Below are positions 51,691 through 62,812 of a DNA stretch of 64,000 nt, piece by piece. Position 1 is the first letter of the stretch, and every line of letters starts with the position of its first letter. This stretch comes from Sinohyriopsis cumingii. Its lineage: Eukaryota > Mollusca > Bivalvia > Unionida > Unionidae. A program made the position numbers and the translations under genes. The notes under the pieces are model-generated. The model was not told the DNA's origin, did not search any database, and saw nothing but the letters and a program-made list of their open reading frames with translations. The stretch lies in NCBI GenBank assembly GCA_028554795.2, contig CM068838.1, positions 90,632,974 to 90,696,973 on the forward strand, given 5' to 3'.

Positions 51691-51741
51691 TGCCTATTCT
51701 GTTCTATTTATATTAATTTAACTATTAATTATCTATTTTAG

Positions 51742-51945
51742 TATTGAACTTTGGGAAACAGCCTACCGCCAAGACATCGACAACAACACTGACCTCACCT
51801 CTCTTCCCTTCTCAGTATGACAATAATCTTACCTGCCACCGGACAATTGAAGGCCCAGTTAATTCCACAATTGTCATACAAATTACATATGTAGACCTCG
51901 AAGAAACCACAGACTGCTCTTTAGATTATATTCAGATCTATCTAG
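51742..51945 (+). CDS. CUB domain exon B (N-half), intact
   Basis: Acceptor AATTATCTATTTTAG and donor G|GTACGT; 204 bp, phase 1 on both sides, fully open. It reads TSPLFPSQYDNNLTCHRTIE, then STIVIQITYVDLEETTDCSL and DYIQIYLG: a CUB N-half with cysteines and the LEE..C..DY motif. The first part (KQPTAKTSTTTL) resembles a Thr-rich linker. Same length and phase as exon A, so the two arose by tandem exon duplication. Upstream start and signal peptide were not found. Confidence 0.8.
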
Positions 51946-52891
51946 GTACGTTCATGAATGACATAAAATGTAATGAGTCAGATTTACCTGGGTAGGTACA
52001 CGAATGTTTTGAAATCTTGTGTCTGTCTCTGGCAGGAAACACGACCCCCATAATCTCAAATTCAGATAATACCCCTACTAGTACTAAAACAATGACGTGG
52101 AAGATGAACACCTAATTCAAAATTAATATCAAAATAATTTTATATCTCAAAATTATGTTAAATTTTTTTACGGAAATACAATACCAAAGATCTTTTACGG
52201 CCACATTTAAATATAAAACTCTAATTTTTGGACACATGAGTTGACGCCTCAAAGGTTTCCGGCAAATAGAGCTGAGAAGGGCCCTCATACAAAAAAATCT
52301 AATGTGTCGGATAGCTTTTTATCAGGAAAAAAGAGGAAATGATCAGTGCAAATTACACGAGTAAAATGAAAATTAATGAGTGTCAGTAGTACTACTTTCT
52401 TATTGTAAATATTTTGGTTTTAGTAAATTCAAAATAGTGGGCCAAAGTTTTTAATTCTAATTTCAGAGATACAAATTTACTTTTCCCTTCCAGACTCGCC
52501 ATGAATTAAGTCGCAATGCACGTCAATAAATCTGTAAACTTTGTAAGCCTTAACCCCAATGATTCCCATACCCATGTCATTATCGCCAGTAAACATATAA
52601 ATAAAATAAAACGTAATTTGTAACCAGGAAAGTCAATCGAAATAAGAATAATAAGAGTTATAAATAAAGTTTTATGTTTATAGCATATATGAAAGACAGA
52701 AAATTAGAATATAAAAGGGAGAAATACTTGCGCACACAACTTTAACTGCTACAGAAAATATGTTGATCATTTTTCTTGGTTATAATATTATGAATAAAAG
52801 TTTCGACTTCTTTTCAAGATAACATTACATTCTTGGGACAGATGCAGAAACAATAGGAAAGACATTATTTACCTATCGAGGTAAAATGTAG

Positions 52892-52957
52892 CTGATGTTA
52901 TTTTCGTCACAGATCCATCAATAGTAAAGACGGGATTTTCATTGCAATACCATGCTG
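52892..52957 (+). CDS. CUB C-half exon B2
   Basis: It reads ADVIFVTDPSIVKTGFSLQY then HAG, ending at donor G|GTATGT; 66 bp if the acceptor is the weak GTAAAATGTAG. A better acceptor (TTATTTTCGTCACAG) lies inside, directly before the codons for DPSIVKTGF, and is conserved with exon A2. It pairs with exon B as A2 does with A. Confidence 0.55.
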
Positions 52958-52968
52958 GTATGTGGTGT

Positions 52969-53151
52969 CTTTAAGTTGCATAATAGTCATTTAATGTCAC
53001 AAAGTAACATGACTTCGACCTTTAAGTTGCATAATCGTCATTTAACAAGACTTCGACCTTTAAGGTGCATACTAATCATTTAATATCACAAAGTAACAAG
53101 ACTTCGACCTTTAAGTTGCATAATTGTCATTTAATGCCACAAAGTAACAAC
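52969..53151. repeat. 51-bp tandem repeat, about 3.5 copies
   Basis: CTTTAAGTTGCATAATTGTC-type units start at 52969, 53020, 53058 and 53109; the second has a 13-bp deletion. It lies 12 bp after CUB exon B2. The sequence is unrelated to the 51-bp array at 12-13.5 kb. Confidence 0.9.
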
Positions 53152-55914
53152 ACTTTTTACATTTACCGAATTTTACGCCGGCAATTGTTATATCACTAAA
53201 TCTACTTCCCATCCTAATTGCAGAATGTAGCTAAAAGAAATATTTCGTGACAGTTGTCGGATCTGTGACAATAAAAGGATGACACGGCACACGTAAGTGC
53301 CAGGGTTTGTTGCAATAAAAATGTAGACATCGCACGCGTAAATTTCACAGATAATGAGAGTAGTTAGTATACAAATACGGCCTTAAAAGTGAATATCATA
53401 TTTTGGCTATAAATCTCAGTTTTTTTCTGTCAAAAGCTGGTAGTTATTATAACAGCACTTTTACGGATAGTATGTGATCAGTTGTGTACGCACGTCCCAG
53501 TGCTCGTCGATTCTTTGTTTAATTTGAATTCCTCCTGCACCGATCGAGGCAGGGTGACTATCGCTGGTGTTTATCGAGGTTGCAAGATTAAATGATAATT
53601 ACCTGTCGGAATCAAACTCCGCCAAAAGCTGTATATCTGATAATTGTATATTACTTAGATAAACTGTGAGTGTTACTTTCGGCAATTAAGTAATTTAGTT
53701 TGCTCACAATCAGTCAGGATAAATTGCTTAAGTCTACCAACGACAATCATCTCCTAGTTTTATTTGTTCAATATTTTTAATGAACCAATCTTTATGCCGT
53801 TCATATTAAAATTAAATGGACAGTACGTCCAGTAAATCTCAGACTTTCTTCGTATGACGTTTGACAATTTTTATGAAATTTACGGTAAGTAATTCAAGTA
53901 AAAGCCACAGCTGACATTTGAAAGTACTACATCCGTCCTTGGCCTAGTATTCGCTCTGATTCCACTCTCTACATTCCTGCCACCTTGTCCGCTAAAAATC
54001 TTCTTTTATGGATAGCTCAAGAACGAGAACACGCAACCGTCCTCTCCATCGGGGATAATCCAGTTCCCACGCATGTCCGTTAAAGTTACTTGGTTGTCTA
54101 TACTGCTGTGTCTATGGTGACGCTAACAATTGAGACATTGTTTCATTTGACTTGACTTATGGCGAAGTAAAACAAAACCCCTAATGCTGACAATAGTACT
54201 GGTAGCTTATGATCATTTCCTCCGAATTTACAAACCATAAGTGTGATTGTAGTTGTAGGTGATGCCGTTAAAAGTTTTGCAAATACACTAAATGTGGCAG
54301 TTTAATACCCGACAATAAACGTGAATTTGCTGATTTGTTCCATGAGGGCTGGTTAATCATGATACATGAGTCACTTACCAATAGGTAAAATATGACCACG
54401 GAATGTGACAATTGTCAAAATATTTCAATTGCTTGGTATTAAATCGTTTCGGCTCGAGTTTTCTTCAAGAGTCATTATTCACCAGATTTTGTTTTCAAAA
54501 TCACATGTGTCGACAATTTAGGTGCAGAAAAGAAATTTTTGACCAAGTGATGACTTTTAGCATGACATATTAGAAGGACATATTTGCTTTATACCCCATA
54601 CAAATTGTAGGCGTTTACTTTTGCACTCGACGCTTGTGTCGTCTTGACATTCCAGGCTTGCATTCTGCCACGTATACATTTTTGCAAAGCAGACACCGAT
54701 AAAGACTTTTATCGTTACCCACACTCTGACATAAATGTATTAAAACATGGCAGAGAGCTGTGGCACGTGCACCTAAGTCAACATATTATTTATGAAAGAA
54801 GTTCCTTATTAAGTATCACCGTCTCAATCATAATCATTGTTTTACACTTAAGATCACACGAGGTATGAAGATACTGGTTATATAAAGTAATAATGTAGAA
54901 AACATAACAGCACGAACAGGAAAATCACTTTATTTAAATGATGCAATATTAAGGCAAACTAAAGTATTACAGAGAATAAAATAATAGAAAGGGCTCAGAG
55001 ATCGTGCTTTCAAATATAATTTATAGTCGGCTGAAAAATAGTTAAGGGAAATACTCTAACAAACTACAAATCGCCAAAATCGGTAACTTTTGCTAGTCTG
55101 AACGTTCCAAAGACGGCAAATTCTGAACTAAGAATGTATAGGGTCTCGGTCTAGCATTAGTTCTCTTAAGATGGAGCACTTTTTATTTTTATGTCATCAT
55201 ATTGAGGTCGAGTAAACGTTTCGTGAAAGCGCAGAAAATCTAATGTGAGTCTTCAACAATTTCTTTGCTTGTTTACATTATCTAACGAGTATAGATGGTG
55301 GTGTTTTGCATCATTCAGAACTATGCATTCCACTTTGTTCGGCCTCCACAAGCACGGTGATCACATCATGCTTCGAAACTATGCTTCCATTTCCGACTAA
55401 GATACCTGACGTAGTAAAAGCCAATGGCAATGCTTATGCCAATACACCATCAATGCCATCACACTTGTGTACACGTTATGCAAAACTTCTTACTCGGGCG
55501 CATGTTGGTCAAAAGTATGTTGAGACAATGGCCATACTCTATGTTCTCTGTCATCGGCGAATAATACTTGACACTCGTCAATCAACATGAATATCGACCT
55601 CAGTTTATCAGACAACTCGATGAAGGGCTTATATCGTCCTACACCTCCTTAATGACAGGATCTAGTGACCAAGCTCTATGAGCGATGCCGTTATAACTAA
55701 CACCATAGCCTTTCGAAATGCAGCAGACGGTAAGAACCTTCTTAACATGGCCTTTAACTCATCCTTAACCTCGGTATTGGCTATAGGCTATGCATTATTG
55801 GGCGAAATGTTCACGATCATCGCGATTTTGACCTTCAACAAAGAGCTGTAAATGGCCACCAAAGACATCAAGGAAAACATGTTCCATATCAAGATATCAT
55901 TTCCCACAGAGTCA
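53152..55914. other. Spacer; GC-richer unassigned block at 55270-55910
   Basis: No gene recognised. 55306-55590 is open for 94 codons and has more balanced composition than its surroundings, suggesting eroded coding DNA of unknown origin. Confidence 0.4.
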
Positions 55915-56092
55915 AATTAACCTGACAAAAGGCCGACCAGTCCTAACATTAACCTTTTTAATACTGGACGCCAAACGAAGAAGCTGTTAGTACCATATTT
56001 TTATAAATCTTGATATGATATCGGCCTGGTTTGGAAAATGTGACCTCCTGCACGCGAGACGGACGATATGACCACTTAAGCCACACGAACGG
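55915..56092 (-). mobile_element. tRNA-headed SINE (S1 family), copy 5, old 5' part
   Basis: AAAGGCCGACCAGTCCTAAC, GCTGTTAGTACCAT, ATATGATATCGGCCTGG, GACCTCCTGCACGCGAGACG and GACCACTTAAGCCACACGAA match S1 in order, with many substitutions. Same orientation as the other four S1 copies; tail part lost. Confidence 0.75.
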
Positions 56093-56486
56093 TATCCAGA
56101 GTTATCTTATAGAACCATTGTTTTCACTAGACTTTTTTAAAAAATGTGGGAAGTCGAGTTTCTTGTGCGAACTGTTCACTTTTAAGACAGCAGTTTGTAT
56201 GGCTTCTTCCTTTCTTACAATAGTGACATCCTACTTATTTTGCTGGACAAGGATCCCGATAACGATTTACTTTATTTCGACATTCCATGCATTCTTTTCT
56301 GCTTACATTTTTTATCTTGACATTTTTGGATGGTATGTCAATGCTTTCCATATTTCAGTGAAGACAATCGTTCTGCATCCATTAGTTACTTTCTTTTCAG
56401 TTGCTCGTATAATTGATTCTTCCTTTTACAGCCTCATTTTGTCAAGCTTGAACTGTGGCAGTCTCTTGAGATCGATTTGCATCTAA
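56093..56486 (+). other. Hydrophobic open frame following the SINE relic
   Basis: A 151-codon frame begins inside the SINE (56031). Its remaining part is T-rich and hydrophobic (e.g. FLTIVTSYLFCWTRIPITIY). No domain, no conserved start, no splice evidence; probably a chance frame of a pyrimidine-rich strand. Confidence 0.2.
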
Positions 56487-58225
56487 CTACAATTTTCTGA
56501 CAGCGTTTGATAACATAGTGCAACTACCAGACGATCTCTGAACACTTCACAATGAATTATAATTATCTGCAATCAGATAAACAACAATAATGTCCACTGT
56601 CAACTATGTGTCTCTTTTTCTGTTTTCTTTGAATACTTTTTCCGTTCAAAGATTATTCCTGTTTGATATCAAATATCGCATAAATATGTTTATCAAGGGC
56701 TTCCACTTTATTTGATTTTTCTCTGTAAGATTGAATGAAGACAACCTTTATTCGGCCTCACTTCCCATGAAATAAATTAACATATCACATGAATTGTTTC
56801 CTTGAAGAAAGGACTCAAAACACCTAATCAGCTTTTACCAAGTTCCAGATCGTGAAAACTTATATTGTTCCTAATTTGTAAATTGAAATGAAGTCGTTTT
56901 CAACTCTGATAAGTTCAATCTGTGTTTTTTACAGCTGCCACAATGTATTTTAATTTGTTTGTTACTGTACTATGAATATAGAAGGACATCTACACTATTT
57001 AATAATTACGAGACATCACTAGAGTTTTGAAGAAAGAGTTTCCCATACAACTTACAAGATAGAGAAGGCATACGATGAATACTTTATCGATGTATATCAG
57101 TTCTTGTAAATTATGACATGTCTTTTTACTTTTGCAGTTCAGTGATATTTAAAACTAACCAGATCAAGGCTAACACTACAACATAGGTCATACATTTAAA
57201 GTGTACTTTGGGTGGAAATATGCTCTATAATATATCATTAAAATCATGATTCATGGATCTACTGCGAATTCGGCATATATATCCTAGTCACAATGTATGA
57301 ATTGTATTTTGAAAATATTGTGTCAAATATGTTGCCGTTAGTAACATTTCCTTTATTTTGTATACTTTGATAATATACTGACTATATACTGATAATGATC
57401 ACTATATTTCTAATTTGCTGCAATGATAAACTTTATCTTTAGACTATCTTCCGTCAGAGAGATAATGCAATCGAATATCAGAGACACCGGACTATTCTAC
57501 ATGTGATGTCACCTATCAACGTTGAAGGTAGGTGTGCCAGATTTTAGCATATGTGACACTTGCGGGATCTAGAGTGATGCTTGTATCATCTAATCGAGGA
57601 ATTGTTTCCTTCAAGCTATCAAAGAAAAGAATTATCAAACATTACTTTATTTTGAAATGTACTGCCAAAACCATTATATATATATATATATATATATCCT
57701 TTTTACATTAAACAGAATGTTTAAAATGGCCTGGAATAGTTTGGTGTCCTGATACATTCCGTAGTTAATATAATTTATAGAAGAGGTGAACATATTATTC
57801 AACTATTATCGTCGTTTTTTATTGAGCTACGAATTGTGGTGGACGCCTTCAAGCAATGTTTACATCAGCTACACTATATTCCTCATCAGAGTGATAATAA
57901 TATTTCTCACCCATGCGACAGAAAAATCTACTTGTTTTTCTAACCTTACTTCTCTTGTCTCACTCTACACATCTCTGACCAGTCGATCAGTCAAGGTCCC
58001 CACGCACTCAGAACTACTTTAAAAAAAGAAACCCTTGTTGTCTTCTGCTGTGACTGACGTAGTTGTACTAAAATAAAACAACAACAACAACAACAACAAC
58101 AACAAATATATAACAAAAACATAGTATCTTTATGTCAATCCATCTTTGAGAACACACCATACAAAAACAATTGGAGAGAGACAAACACAAACGCATATGA
58201 TGTCAAGCATTTTGGTTTTCTTCTT
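56487..58225. other. Spacer with microsatellites
   Basis: (TA)n at 57676-57698 and (ACA)n at 58077-58105. 57436-57527 faintly recalls a CUB N-half (CTTCC...CACCGGAC.ATT at matching spacing) but is broken by stops; too weak to call. Confidence 0.4.
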
Positions 58226-58441
58226 GTTCGTTCCACACAGCATGATCAATTTTATCCTATACGTAGGCCTAGCTCAATATATTTTTAAATCAGCGTCACC
58301 AAATGTAGCTAAAGCTACATAACTAGTTTTAAATACTTCGTGTGAAACAAATTATATACTATTAGCTACATTTAATGACGCTGACCTGAAAATAGCTGTG
58401 CTGCAGATAGGATAAAATTCACAATGCTGTGTGAAATGAAC
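58226..58441. mobile_element. Foldback (long inverted-repeat) element, about 216 bp
   Basis: The left arm from 58226 (GTTCGTTCCACACAGCATGA..AATTTTATCCTAT..TCAGCGTCA..AAATGTAGCTA) is the reverse complement of the right arm ending at 58441 (TAGCTACATTT..TGACGCTGA..ATAGGATAAAATT..ATGCTGTGTGAAATGAAC). Arms are about 80 bp with some mismatches. Probably a MITE-like non-autonomous element; no target-site duplication was identified. Confidence 0.75.
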
Positions 58442-59050
58442 AATATAACATAAACACTTATCCATGTATAGATGCTATAGATCTATACACTTAATAGCCT
58501 CCCTGCTCTCTTAACAACTACAGAAAACGTAGTAACAGCCAGAAAAGTGTTATATAAAACATGCTTTTTTCTAACTTTGTTAAGCATCTCCACTGTGCCC
58601 CGGTGGAATCAAAATTATAAGTGCAATTTTTAATGACGAATAATGTCTAATTACCCATGAATAATCTATAGAAAGATGTAACACTTCGTTACAGCTTGTA
58701 TTAAGCACAACTACAGTACAGTAGAGCTGAGTAGGTAATATCGTTTTATTATTTACAATATAACTTTTCGAAATTGGAACTGATGAAAATGAAACAGATT
58801 CTTGTAATAAATATTAATTATTTAATGTCAATTTCATATAACATCCATATATTAAATGTGGTAATACCTCATTGTTATGAGAAGTTTTATGTTGTTAATT
58901 GTATTTGCTCACGCGTATAACCTGTGTACTTCCGACGCAACAGTCACACCACATCCCTCATTAACATATTTATAGTACTGCGTCGCATGTAAACATTGGA
59001 CGTGAACACTAGTGCAGAATTATTTTTGCTTTAAAAGAAAATAATCAACG

Positions 59051-59175
59051 TTGGGGTTTGGACCTAGTCGCGGGTTTATATTATATGTCTCCGCACTCGG
59101 GCAAGCCTCGTGGGGAGACAAATAATATAAACCCTTGACTTAACTGGGATTTCCTTGTCTCGGCCCAAACCCCAA
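59051..59175. mobile_element. Short foldback element with 14-bp terminal inverted repeats
   Basis: It begins TTGGGGTTTGGACC and ends GGCCCAAACCCCAA (one mismatch). Inner arms GGGTTTATATTATATGTCTCC and GGAGACAAATAATATAAACCC pair again. It abuts the recognisable part of CUB exon C, whose N-terminal end is missing, so it may have inserted into that exon. Confidence 0.65.
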
Positions 59176-59187
59176 CATAGATTCTAT

Positions 59188-59305
59188 ATATATTGTCACT
59201 GGACTATTGAAGGGTCAACAGGTTCCAGAATTGTGACTGAAATTGCAGTTATTGGCTTCGAAGAAAACAGTGCTTGTTCATATGATTATGTTCAGATATA
59301 TCTTG
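59188..59305 (+). pseudogene. CUB domain exon C (N-half), 5'-truncated
   Basis: It reads YCHWTIEGSTGSRIVTEIAV then IGFEENSACSYDYVQIYLG and ends at donor G|GTACCT, in phase 1 like exons A and B. The part corresponding to the first 25 or so residues (SPxFPSxY) is not recognisable; the foldback element lies there instead. No acceptor found, so it is probably a relic. Confidence 0.6.
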
Positions 59306-59654
59306 GTACCTATATACAAAAATTATATTTTAAATAGTTTTATTCTCTTCAGGTATGTAATGATAATTAGTTTCTATTAATGAGCACTTAAGTAGGCTGG
59401 TTTAATTCAAATTCGTCCATCCGAGATGAACATGAGTTTCTTACTATCAATAGTAATTTTCAAACTTGACGTTTATTTAAAATAGATGTAAGTACCAATC
59501 ATTACCATATGATATGTAACAATCGTAAGATTTTATAACCAATGACGGGATCTCCCGGGAATTTAAAATATTGATTACAGTTTAATAAGAATGACAATAG
59601 AGATTATGTATAATGTAAACAAGCTGTATTCATCACCTACCGAGTTACTCCTAT

Positions 59655-59715
59655 TCGTCTGATGTCACGTTCAATAAGGACATCAGTCTAGTATTCTTCA
59701 TTGCACTACCAGACC
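59655..59715 (+). pseudogene. Possible decayed CUB C-half C2
   Basis: TTCGTCTGATGTCACGTTCA...TCTTCATTGCACTACCA resembles exon B2 (TTCGTCACAGATCCATCAAT...TTTCATTGCAATACCA), but no frame remains open across it. Its position after exon C fits the A/A2 and B/B2 pattern. Confidence 0.2.
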
Positions 59716-60082
59716 ATTATCGTAGATATAAGTATTTATTCATTCCATTTTATTGGTAATTTTCTTAATTTGTTTTTTTTGTGCAATTATTTACTATAGA
59801 ATAGCTACGTATGTAATCCAAAAATGTACAATTGAGGATTAATTTCATCGCAGTGCTCAGTGGATAGCCTAATCGGAGCATTGGTGAATGTCTGTATCTA
59901 CGTACTGGCATATAAATCTTTCAAAACAACTTTTGGCCTTTCTTAAATATCAAGATTATTAAGTACTTTATAATTAAATCTGAACGCTATATATTTGTAT
60001 ATATCATTAGTATGTTAAAGATTAATACATACATACAAAACAATATGTATGGTCTGTTCCGTGTTTAAGGAAAGGATTATTT

Positions 60083-62812
60083 GTTGCAGCGCAGCGCAGG
60101 ATACTCCAATTTTGTCTTTGAACATATTTCGTTAAAGCCAACCACATAGATTTGCAAACGACTGATTCCAAAGGAAGAAGCTACATTTTTATACCTGTAT
60201 GTTCAGGTCCATATGTATTTATTTTGTCATTCTTGGCATTTATTCAGCATTGATATTCGCGTATGAAACTTCGATATGAAATGCTTCTACTGAAGTTTAA
60301 AATTTATCTTTACACAATATTTACATATAGCCGTTGATAGAGTGCTGGTAATTAACTTGGGTTGTAACACTTTTGTGTGCTGAAACCACTCATAGGCACA
60401 AAGACAAATATATATTTAAAACATTTCCAGTCAGAGTTATACCTGTTTGTGACTTATCTTGTAATAACCTAAATTACATACAAAAGAATTGTAAGCATTT
60501 TGTATATAAATTTCTAAAATAAAAAATAGATTTAACAATATGTGTAATACGAACGTTTGTAACTGAATAACGACTTTGTTTGGTGTCGGAAATTATCTCT
60601 TTTATGTTTATCTTTTCTTTTCTCTCGCTCTCTCATTTGCATTTAATTTTCATGGATACATCCATGAAACGTAATATTTTCATCTTGACAATTACTGAGT
60701 TTGAATAACTGTTCTAATACTCGCATAATCAGTGGAAATTGTCCTATTATTTAGATAACGTTTTATAAATTAGTCTACCCAAACAATTCTGTCTGTATAG
60801 TACGTTCCTTGCTGACACAACATGTGTTTTAGAGTGTGTCGTAAGCCGACAAATATAAAAGCCCTTACAATGTGTTTTGTGGTAACAAACATAAAACAGA
60901 ACGTCCGCGACAAACATAGGTACTGTAAGCATTCTCAAATGATACAAACTGATTCCAAATTTATTGTAATGTATACCAACTGACTTCAGACTTGTTATAA
61001 TAAATGATACGAACTGACTCCAGATCTGATGTGATGTATGAAACAAACTGACTACAGACATCTTTTAATCCATGACAGGAACTGACTCCAAATGTTTTGT
61101 ATATATGCTATTAGCAATAATGACGAACCGACTCGAGCCTTTTTTAAACTAAGCCCGTAGGAATTATAAAGAACTGACAACATACGTGTTGTAATGCATG
61201 CTGTTAGGAACTGTAATGAACAGATGTATATATCATGTTTGTCCTATTCAGCAGAAAGTACTCAAGGATGACGAACAATCTTCGCGTCAAGGCCACACAC
61301 CCACCACCTCAAACAAAAAATACAAACAATATAAATACATGCAGAAATTGTTCACTTTCCTGACATTTACTGGCTGTATTTGCATGTAATAAAGTTTATT
61401 GCGTTGGATAGTTGTGTATCTAGCTCTTGTGGCATTGTACAGGATCGAATCGATCAGGCTTAAGATAATTCTTAAAATGCTTATACCTGTATCCAACCTT
61501 GTATTGCGTCATACTTACATTTAAGCAAAATATATATGATAGAAATGTTTGCATTTTCTAAATATTAATGTCGTATAGGCGCAAGACGGACAGCTTCAAG
61601 CTGTTTATTGTGTGTGCATATATGTCTATGTCTCTTATCATATTATAATTTAAAATAAAATAATGCAATAAGGGTTAATGAACATATTTTTAGACAGGTT
61701 TACCATGTGCTCGCTATATCAATTGCTTTTAGTACAATATACATGGTTCTATTTTGTAAACCCGTCATAAGAATAATTCATTTTAAAGAGAGTCATGTAT
61801 GTTAGTGCCAGGTTAAAAAGATTGTGCACATGGCTATGAGCAAGTTAAAGATTACATTGATACACAGGTAAAATTAATTTCCCATTATTCCAAGGACGCC
61901 ATGAAGTGGTGACCTAATGTTGATTTCCCTTTCTCCACGAAGTGCCATTTAACGGATCCCTCATGCTAATTTTCAGTTTTGGCTCAAAACTGTTTTACAC
62001 TATTTAACTTAGGGCACCCGTTTGACTCTCATTTGCTATTTGTGTGTTTAGAATGCGATTTTCCAAAAATAATATCATAGTCTCAGTATGAAATTCATAT
62101 CAGAGGTCATACTGTTATCTAACCAGATAAACTCACCATTCATGATAAACCTAACACTGAACATTCAGTTTAGTTAAAGGACCGATAATCTCTAACTGAT
62201 TACATTTACTGCTAAAAGTGCTTTAATCATTTACACTGTTACCTTTCTAGCAAGACAGATACCAGACATTATGAACCATTTGTTCCCAACGCATTGTAAT
62301 ATGGCGGCCTAAAGTTACTATAGATTAATTGATGTATCATGTTTAACATATGATTTCACAACCCCGTATCGTTTCATTCTCTACTACTATCACAAATCTC
62401 GTCATGCGACGATTAAACAACAACTAAGTCCATTAATGTCAAACTCATATGAAGTGGGTTGGGGTTTTTCTCTTCTCCTTTCCTCTATTAAGATATTCTC
62501 TTGAAATGTTCATATTTTCTCTGAATATATTGTTGAAGGTTTTTTTCCATCAACAAATATTCCTCTCAAATGAAGCTTTTTATTGTTTTCTTAACGTTGC
62601 ATTATGAATTTGTTTTATGTCCTGTTATAAATTGAACGATTGCTGGAACAATCACATATTATGGAGCAGAAAGATGATCCTGATATCTTCTGTTTGATTC
62701 AGAGGATTGTTATTGAAATCAAAGTAAAGCTACACAGGTCCCAGTTTGTTATGTTGTGAAATATAAGGTCCTTATGAGAAAACGGAGGTCACCTGAGGAA
62801 TCGGGTATCAAT
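60083..62812. repeat. Duplicated block D, copy 2 (about 2.7 kb)
   Basis: Diverged partner of 19046-21440, same orientation. It carries about 440 extra bases at 61985-62425, between CTAATTTTCAGTTTT and ATGTCAAACTCATATGAAGT; copy 1 joins the corresponding sequences directly. The GAACTGACTCCAGA-type decayed tandem series is present at 60960-61170. No lectin exon or signal peptide accompanies this copy on its left. The 104-codon minus frame at 60747-61061 is not kept in copy 1. Confidence 0.8.

Noticed and set aside
56031-56486. 151-codon hydrophobic protein gene
   Set aside because: Starts inside a SINE relic; T-rich strand bias explains both openness and hydrophobicity; no family match.
57436-57527. 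A further CUB N-half exon
   Set aside because: Only short matches at similar spacing, with stops in the expected phase; not above chance by eye.
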